NCBI RefSeq assembly: GCF_020907985.1
Contig: NZ_JAJJPA010000002.1
Location: 248,001-312,000 of the forward strand
Length of the DNA stretch: 64,000 nucleotides
Direction: 5' to 3'
Source: Kitasatospora humi
GTDB taxonomy: Bacteria > Actinomycetota > Actinomycetes > Streptomycetales > Streptomycetaceae
Of this stretch, positions 23,153-31,721 are shown one piece after another. The notes under the pieces were generated by a model. That model did no database searches. It saw only the letters and a program-made list of their open reading frames with translations, and had not been told where the DNA came from. How positions within the stretch are numbered: the stretch's first letter is position 1; the number at the start of each line of letters is the position of its first letter. A program made the translations under genes and the position numbers.

Positions 23153-24788
23153 GCCGTATAGGCCGCTGCGTGCCGTCGCCCGGTCGTTCGTCGCCGGCGG
23201 TCCGTCGGGTGTGAGTATCCGTGATCGGCTCAAGGATCTGACGCCCGAGGACGAGAGGGTGTTGCGGCTGGTGGGCGCGCATATGGGTCGGCTGGCCTGT
23301 GGTGATCTGGCGCGTCGGTGCCGCGAGGGCCTGGAGCATTCCACCGACACGTGGGCCGCGCGCAAGCGTGAGCTGACGGCCGAGTCGTCCTCGCGCTGGG
23401 CCGGATCGGTCACCGCCGGCACGCATGACCAGTGGGGCGTGTCCCGTCGCGCGCAGCACGCGCACCTGCTGTCCCTGGATGCGGGTATCCGCACGATCCG
23501 GCACCGCCTGTCCCTGCCGATCGGCGAGGCGGGCCGCCGGGGCGAGCCGGGTGGCTACCGCAGTCGGCACGAGTGGTTCGTCAAGACCCGGCGCCTGGCG
23601 GCCCTTGAGGACCGGTACGAGCTCGTCCGTGCCGAGCGTGAAGCGGGCCGGGTGAGTGTGGTGCGCGGCGGGCGGAAGATCCTCAACACCCGTCACCACC
23701 TGGCCGCCGCCAGCCTGAGCGAGGGCCGGTGGCGCGAGTGGTGGGAGGCCGCGCGCTGGTTCCTGACCGCTGACGGGGAGTCCGGCAAGCGCTACGGCAA
23801 CGAGACGATCCGCGTCACCCCCGACGGCGAGGTGAGCATCAAGCTGCCCACTCCGCTCGCCGACCTGGCGAACGCGAAGCACGGCCGGTACGTCCTTGCC
23901 GCCACGGTGGGATTCCCACACCGGGGCGAGGAGTGGCGCGATCGGATCGAAGCGAACCGGTCCGTGGCCTACCGCATCCACCTGGACGTTCAACGCGACC
24001 GCTGGTACCTGGACGCGAGTTGGACTCGTAAAAACCTTCCCGTCGTGCCGCTGGAGACGCTGCGGGCACAGGGCGTGGTCGGCGTGGACACCAATGCCGA
24101 CCACCTCGCCGCCTGGGTACTCGACCAGCACGGCAACCCGGTCGGTGGGCCCCGCCGCTTCGACTACGACCTCACCGGTACCGCCACCCACCGCGACGCG
24201 CAACTGCGTCACGCCCTGACCCGCCTGCTGCACTGGGCCAAGGCCACCGGCGTCAAGGCCATCGCCGTCGAAGACCTGGACTTCACCGATTCCAGGACCC
24301 GGGAGAAGCACGGCCGCAAGAAGCGCTTTCGGCAGCTCATCTCGGGCATCCCCACCGGCAAACTCCGCGCGCGCCTGCTGAGCATGTGCGCGGAAGCCGG
24401 GCTCGGCGTCATCGCCGTCGATCCCGCCTACACCTCCAGGTGGGGCGCGGAACACTGGCAGAAGCCGCTCACCACCACAAACCGCAGGACCAGCCGACAC
24501 GCCGCCGCCTCGGTGGCCATCGGCAGGCGCGCCCTCGGTCACCGGATCAGGCGACGGACGGCACCGCCCCGCGCACACCAGAGCGATGTGCACGGGCATC
24601 GGACCGCCCAGGCCCGACCCGGCGACCGAGGGAGTGAGGGAAACCGCCCCCGCATCCCCGGACCACGGACACGATCCGTGCGCGCCAGACGCGGCAGGAA
24701 CGCGGTGGACCAGAACGCCCAAGACCGTTCGGGGCGTTCGGCTGAGCACGGGTCCTGGCAACAGGACTCACTTCCGCTCAGTCTTTAG
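23145..24788 (+). CDS. tnpB: TnpB-family protein of the IS607 type, RuvC-III and zinc ribbon not recognisable
   Basis: A 547-residue relative of the RNA-guided nuclease TnpB. RuvC-I Asp is D315 (VVGVDTNADHLAAW) and RuvC-II Glu is E376 (IAVEDLDF). The lead-in VDPAYTS (425-431) normally precedes CxxC of the zinc ribbon, but here SRWGAEHW follows with no Cys. Where the third Asp (D-x-NAA) is expected the protein reads TSRHAAASVAIGRRALG. Many Streptomyces relatives appear to share this variant, so it may be a different active site rather than damage. The C-terminal ~80 residues are Arg-rich and unlike a fold, and probably overlap the guide-RNA region. Confidence 0.88.
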   Translation: MAEPYRPLRAVARSFVAGGPSGVSIRDRLKDLTPEDERVLRLVGAHMGRLACGDLARRCREGLEHSTDTWAARKRELTAESSSRWAGSVTAGTHDQWGVSRRAQHAHLLSLDAGIRTIRHRLSLPIGEAGRRGEPGGYRSRHEWFVKTRRLAALEDRYELVRAEREAGRVSVVRGGRKILNTRHHLAAASLSEGRWREWWEAARWFLTADGESGKRYGNETIRVTPDGEVSIKLPTPLADLANAKHGRYVLAATVGFPHRGEEWRDRIEANRSVAYRIHLDVQRDRWYLDASWTRKNLPVVPLETLRAQGVVGVDTNADHLAAWVLDQHGNPVGGPRRFDYDLTGTATHRDAQLRHALTRLLHWAKATGVKAIAVEDLDFTDSRTREKHGRKKRFRQLISGIPTGKLRARLLSMCAEAGLGVIAVDPAYTSRWGAEHWQKPLTTTNRRTSRHAAASVAIGRRALGHRIRRRTAPPRAHQSDVHGHRTAQARPGDRGSEGNRPRIPGPRTRSVRARRGRNAVDQNAQDRSGRSAEHGSWQQDSLPLSL

Positions 24789-25184
24789 GAACGGTTCGCG
24801 ACCCGCGGCGGAGCCGGCGCCGATCGGCTCGGACGCCGCCGGTCGCCCGGAGTGCCGAGTGCCGAGTGCCGACCGACCGGGTGGGAGTCCGATCGCCGCG
24901 ATGCCGCGGGCTGCCGACCGGAGAGGGCCGCAGATGACGTCAACTAGCTGACACGGGAGCTCACTTGGCGTCACAGCGTGGCGACCGTCACGCTCCGGGT
25001 TCCAGCCAATGCGTGTCTGAAACCTTCACTTCTCGTCTCCGTGGCCTTCATTCTGATGAAGCGTCAGGTAGCGTCTTTGGTGCAATATCACATTGCGACG
25101 GCGTTGGAGTGCCCGACGCCGTGCGCCGCCCGGTGTTCATCGCCCGGCGCGCCTCACTTCCTCGACTCCGGAAGGACGACACCC
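24789..25184. other. 396-bp region: transposon right end and promoter of the next gene
   Basis: The first part holds the right end of the IS607-type element and three tandem GAGTGCC units (about 24849-24869). Upstream of the secreted-protein gene are two small dyads, CTTCAT-4-ATGAAG (25046-25061) and GCAAT-5-ATTGC (about 25082-25096), with TAGCGT (25069-25074) as a candidate -10 between them. No further gene was found. Confidence 0.4.
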
Positions 25185-25661
25185 ATGTCCCGATCCCTGT
25201 TGCTCGCTGCCGGCGCGGCGAGCCTCGCGCTGCTCGGCGTGGCACCGCAGGCGGCCGTCGCGCAGCCGGTCACCGTGCGTTCGGCGGCGGACGCGCAGCC
25301 GGTCTGCGCCGGCGGCCTCCAGGCCGGGCTGGCCACCACGGTCTGCGCCACGGTCTCCGGCGACACCGTCTCCGTCACCGGTCAGATCGCGCTGGCCGGT
25401 CCACCGAGCGACCCGACCGGCACCGGCACCGGCGGCGGTCCGCAGCCCCGGCTGCTGGACGTCCAGCTGGCCGCCGACGCGGTCGGTGGTGCGAACCTGG
25501 CCACGGCCGCGCAGAGCGTGCCCTTCACCGCCTCGACCGTGGCGCTCACCCCGCTCGACACCAGCGCGCCGTGCGGCTCCACGGTGCACGCGAGCCTCGC
25601 GGTCTCCGCCTACCCGTGGGCCCCCGCGCCGGTCGCCGTGAACGTCCCGGTCGCCTGCTGA
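25185..25661 (+). CDS. Small secreted protein of unknown function
   Basis: A 158-residue protein with a signal peptide (SRSLLLAAGAASLALLGVA, cleavage likely near AVAQP), then a short beta-rich domain with four Cys (QPVCAGG, TTVCATV, APCGST and the terminal VAC) that could form two disulfides. GGAAGGA precedes ATG 25185. I do not recognise the family. It is followed by a strong terminator and so is a single-gene unit. Confidence 0.75.
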   Translation: MSRSLLLAAGAASLALLGVAPQAAVAQPVTVRSAADAQPVCAGGLQAGLATTVCATVSGDTVSVTGQIALAGPPSDPTGTGTGGGPQPRLLDVQLAADAVGGANLATAAQSVPFTASTVALTPLDTSAPCGSTVHASLAVSAYPWAPAPVAVNVPVAC

Positions 25662-25696
25662 CCCGCGCCTGACGCGGCGTCACCGGCCGGTCGAAC

Positions 25697-25735
25697 GGCC
25701 CCGCCGCACCCGGTGGAAGCGGGTGCGGCGGGGCC
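25697..25735 (+). terminator. Terminator after the small secreted protein
   Basis: Perfect 16-bp arms (GGCCCCGCCGCACCCG and its complement) around a 7-bp loop, 36 bp after the stop. Confidence 0.85.
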
Positions 25736-25844
25736 CCGGCACGACGGTACTCCGACTGGTCGTCATGCGCACCACTGGTGCACGGCCGTACCACTACCGG
25801 CGGCCGCGGTTCCAATTGGCCCGGTCCAGCTGATGGTTCATAGG

Positions 25845-27188
25845 ATGCGCGCCGTGATGATCATCCGACGACGATTGCCGGGCCGCCCAGCCGCGCTGCT
25901 GACGGCCCTGTTGACCATGGCCTTCGCCACCCTGGGCGTGCTGCCCGCGCAGGCCGACAGCCCCAGTCCCAGCCCCACGGAGCAGACAGCGGGCGGCGAC
26001 GTAGCCCCCAAGGTCGATCTGGTCCTGGACGTCAGCGGATCCATGGGAATCGCCGACATCGACGGCCGCAGCCGGATATCGGTCGCCCAGCAGTCCATCG
26101 ACGATGTCATTGACGCCCTGCCTTCGGAGGCTGAGTTCGGCATCCGCACCCTGGGCGCCACCTACCCGGTCAGCGACAAGACGGACGGCTGCACCGACAC
26201 CAAGGTGCTCTACCCGATCGGCCACACGGACAAGGTGGAGGCCAAGACGGCCGTCGCCACCCTGCGTCCGACCGGCTGGACCCCGATCGGCCTGGCGCTG
26301 CGCGGCGCGGCCCAGGACCTGGGCACCGGCGCGGCCACCCACCGCGTGGTGCTGATCACCGACGGCGAGGACGACTGCGCCCCGCCGGACCCGTGCGACG
26401 TGGCCCGCGAACTGGCCGCCCAGGGCACCCACCTGGTGGTCGACACGCTCGGCCTGGCCCATGACGACAAGGTCCGCCAGCAGCTGCTCTGCATCGCCAA
26501 CGCCACCGGCGGCACCTACACCGACGTGCACAGCCAGCAGCAGCTGACCGACCGGCTGAAGCAGTCGGTCCAGCACTCCGACAACAGCTACCGCGCCACC
26601 CCGGCGAACATCACCGGCACCGACCAGTGCGCCACCGCCCCGCTGCTCTCGCCCGGCGTCTACGCCGACCGCGAGAAGTTCGGCGAGCACCGGGTCTACC
26701 GGGTCCCGGTGAAGGACGGCCAGGAGCTGCGGGCCTCGGTGAGCGTCACCCCCGACCGGGCCGTGGCCCGCGACTACGGCGTGCTGCTCCAGGCCACCGA
26801 CGCCGGCGGCCAGGAGCTGGTGCGCGGAACGGACGCGGGCAGCGGGCGCACCGACGTCGCCTCCACCGGCCTGCGCTGGTCCGCGGCGCGGAGCGCCTCG
26901 CCGACCGCCACGGCGACCGGCAGCACCGGCGCCGTGGCCGGCGACCAGGTGGTCTGCCTGGTGGTCAGCAACTCCTTCGCCGGCCAGCCGGGCGTGCAGA
27001 CCGACCCCGGACTGCCGCTGGAGCTGACCGTGGACGTCAAGGCGGCCTCGCCCGCCCCGGACGGTCCGGCGCTCGGGCTCGGCCGCGGTTGGATCATGCT
27101 GCTGGTGCTGACCGGCGCCGGGCTGGTCTGCGGGCTGCTCTGGGGCTGGATCGCGCGTTGGCGGATCCGGATCTGGCAGGAGAACTGA
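25845..27188 (+). CDS. Exported, membrane-anchored VWA-domain protein
   Basis: A 447-residue protein: signal peptide (about 1-37), a von Willebrand A domain with an intact MIDAS (DVSGSM at 62-67, the Thr in GWTPIG, and ITDGEDD), a second extracellular region with Cys pairs, and a C-terminal membrane helix (GWIMLLVLTGAGLVCGLLWGW) with a short basic tail. MIDAS domains bind a divalent metal and a protein ligand. ATG 25845 or 25857 may be used. Two bases separate it from the next gene, a second membrane-anchored protein, so they form an operon and probably a surface complex. Confidence 0.85.
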   Translation: MRAVMIIRRRLPGRPAALLTALLTMAFATLGVLPAQADSPSPSPTEQTAGGDVAPKVDLVLDVSGSMGIADIDGRSRISVAQQSIDDVIDALPSEAEFGIRTLGATYPVSDKTDGCTDTKVLYPIGHTDKVEAKTAVATLRPTGWTPIGLALRGAAQDLGTGAATHRVVLITDGEDDCAPPDPCDVARELAAQGTHLVVDTLGLAHDDKVRQQLLCIANATGGTYTDVHSQQQLTDRLKQSVQHSDNSYRATPANITGTDQCATAPLLSPGVYADREKFGEHRVYRVPVKDGQELRASVSVTPDRAVARDYGVLLQATDAGGQELVRGTDAGSGRTDVASTGLRWSAARSASPTATATGSTGAVAGDQVVCLVVSNSFAGQPGVQTDPGLPLELTVDVKAASPAPDGPALGLGRGWIMLLVLTGAGLVCGLLWGWIARWRIRIWQEN

Positions 27189-27190
27189 CC

Positions 27191-28099
27191 ATGCGTAGCA
27201 CCCGTACCCTGCCGGCCGCCCTGCTGGCCGCCGGCGCCGCCCTGACCGGCGTGGCCACCGCGGCCCCGGTGGCCGTAGCCGACACACCGTCGCCCACGGC
27301 CTCCGCCGGCTCGGCCGCCCCGGTCACCACCTCCGGCACCTCGTTCCTGACCGCGACCACCCTCGCGCCCGGCCAGGACGCGGTGGTGGCCGGCTCCACC
27401 GGCGACTACATGTACTGGGCGTTCGGCGCCTCGGCCGGGCAGACCGACACCGTCACGGTGAACGTCACGTTGCCGCAGGCCTCGGACCGGCACGGCCCGC
27501 AGACCTGGACGGTGGACCTCTTCGACGGCCTGCGCCGCCGCCAGGCCTGCACCGCCGGTCCGCAGAGCGGCACTGCCGACCAGAACACCGGCACCCTGGC
27601 GCTGAGTTGCACGCTGCGGCAGATCCGCTCGTGGGCCGAGCCGTGGTCCGGCGACCCGCTGCCCGGCAGCTACTACGTGCGGCTGTCGGTCACCGACGTG
27701 CCGCAGAACGACCTCGGACTGGCCACCCAGGTGCGGGTGCACGTCAGCGGCAAGGGCAGCGCGGACGACGCCCAGCCGGAGGGCGGCAGCCTCAAGGCGC
27801 CGCTGGTGCCGCCGGTCAACCCCGGGGCCACCGGCGCCCCGACGGCGGCCGCCACCCCGGGTGCGTCGGCCGCCCCGTCGCCTGGCGGTGCCACCGTCGC
27901 GGTACCGGCCGCGGTCACGTCGCACTGGTACACCGACCTGTTCTCGGGGTGGAACGACCGCTGGTTCTGGACCCTCGGCGGCGCCGCGCTGGCCTCGCTC
28001 GCCGGCATCGGCGGCTACACCCTGACCCGCCACCCGCGCGGCCACCGGCGCACCGTGGAGCGGACGGTCACCCGGGTGGTCGAGACCGAACGGACCTGA
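27191..28099 (+). CDS. Exported membrane-anchored partner of the VWA protein
   Basis: A 302-residue protein: signal peptide (about 1-30), a beta-rich domain beginning FLTATTLAPGQDAVVAGSTGDYMYWAFGAS, which resembles a pre-peptidase C-terminal-like sandwich, an Ala/Pro/Thr stalk (about 205-240), a C-terminal membrane helix (FWTLGGAALASLAGIGGYTL) and a basic tail (RHPRGHRRTVERTVTRVV). Same topology as the VWA protein immediately upstream, so a heteromeric surface complex is a reasonable inference. Function unknown. Confidence 0.75.
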   Translation: MRSTRTLPAALLAAGAALTGVATAAPVAVADTPSPTASAGSAAPVTTSGTSFLTATTLAPGQDAVVAGSTGDYMYWAFGASAGQTDTVTVNVTLPQASDRHGPQTWTVDLFDGLRRRQACTAGPQSGTADQNTGTLALSCTLRQIRSWAEPWSGDPLPGSYYVRLSVTDVPQNDLGLATQVRVHVSGKGSADDAQPEGGSLKAPLVPPVNPGATGAPTAAATPGASAAPSPGGATVAVPAAVTSHWYTDLFSGWNDRWFWTLGGAALASLAGIGGYTLTRHPRGHRRTVERTVTRVVETERT

Positions 28100-28110
28100 C
28101 GGGACGTCGG

Positions 28111-28147
28111 AACGGGTCCGGTGCCGCAGGCGGGCGCCGGGCCCGTT
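28111..28147. terminator. Bidirectional terminator
   Basis: Fifteen-base arms (AACGGGTCCGGTGCC and GGCGCCGGGCCCGTT) pair with two G-U pairs around a 7-bp loop, followed by TTT, between convergent genes. Confidence 0.8.
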
Positions 28148-28163
28148 TCCGTTCTCCGGTGCG

Positions 28164-28544
28164 TCAGGCGTACTGGGCCAGGCCGTGCCCCAGGGACCAG
28201 TCGACGGACCGGTTCTCGGTGAGCGTGATGAACACGTTGCGCGGCTCGGTGCCCGCGTACTCCTGGGCGAGCTCGGCGATCCGGCGGTAGAGGGCCCGCT
28301 TCTGGGCGGGGGTGCGGCCGGCGCGCAGGGTGATGGCGACGTAGACGATGCCCTCGTCGCGGTGCACGCCCGGGTAGTCCCCGGCCCGCAGGGTGCCGCT
28401 GCAGCCGTCGTGGCCGGTCAGCACCTGGAAGTGGTCGTCGGCCGGGATGCCGATGGTTTCGATCAGCGCCTGGTGCACCGCGCGGCCGAGCGCGTCGAGG
28501 CGCGCGGCGTCGGCGTGCAGTGCGTCGATCCGGACGAACGGCAT
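28164..28544 (-). CDS. Tautomerase-superfamily protein
   Basis: A 126-residue protein beginning MPFVRIDAL; removal of Met would expose the catalytic Pro1 used by this superfamily. Two beta-alpha-beta units follow (with VYVAITLRAGRTPAQKRALYRRI typical of the second), so it is a fused-unit member like malonate semialdehyde decarboxylase-type or cis-CaaD-type proteins. The substrate is unknown. It is convergent with the VWA operon. Confidence 0.82.
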   Translation of the reverse strand: MPFVRIDALHADAARLDALGRAVHQALIETIGIPADDHFQVLTGHDGCSGTLRAGDYPGVHRDEGIVYVAITLRAGRTPAQKRALYRRIAELAQEYAGTEPRNVFITLTENRSVDWSLGHGLAQYA

Positions 28545-28563
28545 GGCGAGTCCCCCCTGGAGG

Positions 28564-29277
28564 TCAGTCGGCTTCCTCCTCAGCAGTGTACATACCAGTA
28601 GGTACAGGAGGCTGCGGAGTGCTCGGCACCCGGTCGACCGAGAGGCTGAGGCAACTCCAGCTCAGCTGGCGGGGGCCGCCCGGTGGTGGCGCCGGGTGGT
28701 ACGTGCCGTCCGACACCGAGAGGTTGACGATCAGGTAGGCCTGCCAGTGCGGCCCCACCCCGGTGCCGTCCCGGAAGACCGTGGCGCCGTTGACCGTCCA
28801 GTCGACGGAGGTCGCGCCGAGGGTGACCGCCAGGTCGAGCTGGGCGCCGGGGGCGACACCCGCCGAACCGCCGTCCCAGTACAGGTAGGCGTCGTGGACG
28901 TGGTTGGAGAGTTCGAGGATGCCCGGATGCTCGGCGTGGTACTCGAAGACGTCGATCTCGTTGCCGCCGTCCCGCCAGGTCCAGATCGCCGGCCAGGCGC
29001 CGATGTCGGCGGGGAGCACGATGCGGGCGCTGAGCACGTCGCCGGTCTGCACCTGGAAGCCCTGCGGACTGCCCTCGGTGGTCAGCAGGTTGCAGCTCCA
29101 CAGGCCACCGAAGAAGCGGCGGGTCGCGGTGAACCGGCCGCCGGGGCAGTAGGAGCGGTTCAGTCGGTCGAGCTTGTGGTCGCCCGGGTTGGTGGGGCCC
29201 ATGTTCGGATAGGCGCTGGTCCGACCCGCCGTCCACTGCTGCGACGAGCCGAAGTCCGCTTCGAAGACCACTGCCAT
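28564..29277 (-). CDS. Glycoside hydrolase family 16-like protein without signal peptide
   Basis: A 237-residue jelly-roll protein. NEIDVFEY places the catalytic triad E107, D109 and E112 of the GH16 motif E-x-D-x-x-E; PADIGAWPAIWTW just before it is typical of endo-beta-glucanases of this clan. No export signal is visible, which is unusual for the family; it may be intracellular or use another route. ATG 29277 is preferred because GGAAGGG lies directly against the GTG at 29289. It is followed after 19 bp by the tautomerase gene. Confidence 0.8.
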   Translation of the reverse strand: MAVVFEADFGSSQQWTAGRTSAYPNMGPTNPGDHKLDRLNRSYCPGGRFTATRRFFGGLWSCNLLTTEGSPQGFQVQTGDVLSARIVLPADIGAWPAIWTWRDGGNEIDVFEYHAEHPGILELSNHVHDAYLYWDGGSAGVAPGAQLDLAVTLGATSVDWTVNGATVFRDGTGVGPHWQAYLIVNLSVSDGTYHPAPPPGGPRQLSWSCLSLSVDRVPSTPQPPVPTGMYTAEEEAD

Positions 29278-29449
29278 GGGCTGCGCCACCCCTTCCAGGA
29301 AAACATTGCACGGTGTGGTTTCCCGAGCGCGGTGGGTGAAAACCGATCGCCGCTTCGGCCGCGTGGAAAGTCGGCCCAGCTGCGGGGGCGGAGGTCGGCC
29401 CGGCTGCCCGGCTGCCCGCCCGCCTGCCCGGTGTGCCGGCGAGCGGCCG

Positions 29450-29902
29450 TCAGGTGCGGTCCTGGAGGGTGTGCGCCCGCAGTGCCGCCAGCAGCGGCAG
29501 GATGTCGTCCCCGGTGTCGCTCTGACTGACCGCCACGATCGCCGACACCACGGTGCGGCCGATGTGCCCGGCCGCCGCCGGGCTGCTGTCGGCGGTGTCG
29601 CCCCACACCTCCAGCGCGTCGCCGAGCACCTCGCTCAGCCGGTAGACCGCGTTCTCCCGCATCCGCTCGGTGAGTTCCGGCATCTCCTCGGGCGTGGCGG
29701 TGCCGTCGCTGAAGGCGATGGTCAGCAGCGCGCGCAGGGTGCGGTGGCCGTAGTCGGCGAGCAGGGCGGGCAGCGGCTGCTCGTACTCCTCGGTGGCGCC
29801 GAGTGCGACCAGGGCCTGGTCGTCATGGCGCCAGGAGGCCTCCAGGGCCGCCAGGGCGCGCAGCGTCTCGTCCCGGGTCAGTTCCATCCCGTCGTCCGTC
29901 AT
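29450..29902 (-). CDS. Hypothetical all-helical protein
   Basis: A 150-residue soluble, acidic, helix-rich protein with a good GGGAG site before ATG 29902. Segments such as TLRALLTIAFSDGTATPEEMPELTERM and VYRLSEVLGDALEVWGD suggest a helical bundle. No signal peptide or known motif. I do not recognise it. Confidence 0.65.
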   Translation of the reverse strand: MTDDGMELTRDETLRALAALEASWRHDDQALVALGATEEYEQPLPALLADYGHRTLRALLTIAFSDGTATPEEMPELTERMRENAVYRLSEVLGDALEVWGDTADSSPAAAGHIGRTVVSAIVAVSQSDTGDDILPLLAALRAHTLQDRT

Positions 29903-30209
29903 GCCCAGCTCCCGATCTCACCGTCCGTCATGTCTCGCAACGGTACGCATCGACCGGTTCGCCGGGGGTGGAAAGTCGGCCGGGTCACCGTTGAGCGTGA
30001 CGTGTGCGGCCGGCTTCGGCCCGACGCGATGGGACCGGGCTTATCCTTGGCCAGGCCCCGGGCTTGCCCTTGGCCGGGCCGGGGCTGACGGGCGGTCAGC
30101 AGCGGCGGTCGGTGAAGCTCCCAGGTGACGCGGATTTCACCGGACATTCACACAAGTTTACGAATATCAGGGTGCAACGCGGGTAGATCGCGCGCCAACA
30201 TCATGTGTC
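29903..30209. other. 307-bp divergent region with a PHO-box-like site
   Basis: No gene was found. It holds a direct repeat GGCCAGGCCCCGGGCTTGCCCTTGGCCGGG-like GC stretch and, close to the phosphoesterase start, the PHO-box-like repeats listed separately. Confidence 0.4.
30135..30162 (+). promoter_or_regulatory. PHO-box-like direct repeats upstream of the phosphoesterase
   Basis: TTTCACCGGAC (30135-30145) and ATTCACACAAG (30146-30156) are adjacent 11-bp units fitting the PhoP consensus GTTCACC-x4; a weaker third unit GTTTACG starts at 30156. The phosphoesterase start is 48 bp on. PhoP activation at low phosphate is predicted. Confidence 0.55.
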
Positions 30210-31721
30210 ATGACGATTTGGGGAACCAGCCGGCTCCGCCGGAACGGCACCGGGGTGCGCCCGCGGTCCATCGCGGCGGGCCTGGCCGCCGCGATGGCTG
30301 CGGCCGCACTGGTCGGCAGCACCGCCGGCCCGGCAGCGGCGAACTCGCACGACTTCCACCCGCCGAAGATCAAGCACGTGTGGGTCATCATGCTGGAGAA
30401 CAAGTCCTACGAGGCTTCGTTCACCGGTCTCAACCAGAACAGCTACCTGTGGAAGACGCTGCCGCAGTACGGCGAGCTGCTCCGCCAGTACTACGGCACC
30501 GGCCACTACAGCCTGGACAACTACATCAGCGCGGTCAGCGGCCAGGCGCCCGACGCCGCCACCCAGAACGACTGCCCGCAGTACACCGACGTCGCCCCGG
30601 GCACCCCCGCGGCCGACGGCCAGGTGCACGCCGCCTCGGGCTGCGTCTACCCCGACTCGGTGGGCACGCTCTTCAACCAGCTGGATGCCAAGCACCTCAG
30701 CTGGAAGGCCTACATGCAGGACATGGGCAACACGGACGGCCGTGAGGACCCGTACCACTGCGGCATTCCGGGCGACCCGTCCGGCGCCGGTGTGGCGGAC
30801 CCGGGCGGTGCCACCCCCCAGGACCAGTACGTGCCCAAGCACAACCCGACCGCCTGGTTCCACTCGATCATCGACCACCCCAACGACTGCGCCAACGTCG
30901 TCCCGCTGAACGGCCGGCCCGCTCAGTCGGGCCACGGTGCGCTCAGCAGCCTGGCCGACGACCTGAAGAGCGAGAGGACCACCCCGGCCTTCTCCTGGAT
31001 CACCCCCGACAACTGCTCGGACGCCCACGACTCCACCTGCAAGGGCGACAACCTCTCCGGGGACCCGAACAACCACCAGGGCGGCCTGTACGCCTCGGAC
31101 CTGTTCCTGCAGAAGGTGATCCCCCAGATCATGGCTTCGCCGGCATTCCAGGACGGCGGCATGATCGACATCACCTTCGACGAGGCCTTCCCGCCCTACA
31201 AGCTGTACGGCAACTCCACCGCCGACTACACGGGCAACTCGGACCCGAGCCTCAACACCCCCACCGACACCGCCCAGTCGGTCGTGGCCTGCTGCAACGA
31301 GCTGCCCGGCCCGAACGTCACCCAGCCCGGTGACCAGGCCTTCGGCCAGGACACCACCCCCGGTGGCGGCATCACCGGTTCGCTGCTGATCTCCCGCTAC
31401 ATCAAGCCGGGCACCATCAGCGACCAGCCGTACAACCACTACTCCTGGCTGCGCAGCATGGAGGACCTGTTCAAGATCGACCACGGCGGCACCGACGGCC
31501 ACGGCCACCTCGGCTACGCCGGCATGGCGGGCCTGCGCCCGTTCGGCCCCGACGTCTACAACAACCCGAGCGGCAAGGCCATGCAGCCCGCCGCGATGGG
31601 CAGCAACGGCGTCTACTCGGCCACCGCGGTGCCGGCGAACAAGCAGTCGGCCGACGTCCAGCCCGACTTCACCGGGCCGAACGCGGCGACCGACAGCCTG
31701 AAGCCGGGAGCCGGTAAGTGA
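30210..31721 (+). CDS. Secreted phosphoesterase (phospholipase C/acid phosphatase family)
   Basis: A 503-residue secreted enzyme of the PF04185 phosphoesterase type. Signal peptide at about 1-45 with a basic start (RLRRNGTGVRPRS). Landmarks: HVWVIMLENKSYEASF, where Glu-Asn bind metal and a nearby residue is the nucleophile, PDNCSDAHD, MIDITFDEA and YNHYSWLRSMEDLF. It releases phosphate or phospho-head groups outside the cell. PHO-box-like repeats precede it. It overlaps a downstream lipoprotein by 4 bp (GTGA), so the two are translationally coupled. No strong ribosome-binding site is visible before ATG 30210. Confidence 0.87.
   Translation: MTIWGTSRLRRNGTGVRPRSIAAGLAAAMAAAALVGSTAGPAAANSHDFHPPKIKHVWVIMLENKSYEASFTGLNQNSYLWKTLPQYGELLRQYYGTGHYSLDNYISAVSGQAPDAATQNDCPQYTDVAPGTPAADGQVHAASGCVYPDSVGTLFNQLDAKHLSWKAYMQDMGNTDGREDPYHCGIPGDPSGAGVADPGGATPQDQYVPKHNPTAWFHSIIDHPNDCANVVPLNGRPAQSGHGALSSLADDLKSERTTPAFSWITPDNCSDAHDSTCKGDNLSGDPNNHQGGLYASDLFLQKVIPQIMASPAFQDGGMIDITFDEAFPPYKLYGNSTADYTGNSDPSLNTPTDTAQSVVACCNELPGPNVTQPGDQAFGQDTTPGGGITGSLLISRYIKPGTISDQPYNHYSWLRSMEDLFKIDHGGTDGHGHLGYAGMAGLRPFGPDVYNNPSGKAMQPAAMGSNGVYSATAVPANKQSADVQPDFTGPNAATDSLKPGAGK

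Larger units (their letters stand above)
22430..24800 (+). mobile_element. IS607-type insertion sequence (tnpA-tnpB)
   Basis: It carries a serine recombinase (tnpA) overlapped by a TnpB-type gene, the defining IS607 arrangement. Ends are approximate: the left from the conserved block at 22430, the right from the region just after the tnpB stop, where TTTAGGAACGG occurs (24785-24795). IS607 elements do not make target duplications and lack terminal inverted repeats, so ends cannot be fixed from one copy. In this class the guide RNA normally comes from the 3' part of tnpB and the right end. Confidence 0.7.

Noticed and set aside
23067..24761. Minus-strand frame of 564 codons across tnpB
   Set aside because: The opposite strand carries clear TnpB motifs and the antisense product has no recognisable domain.
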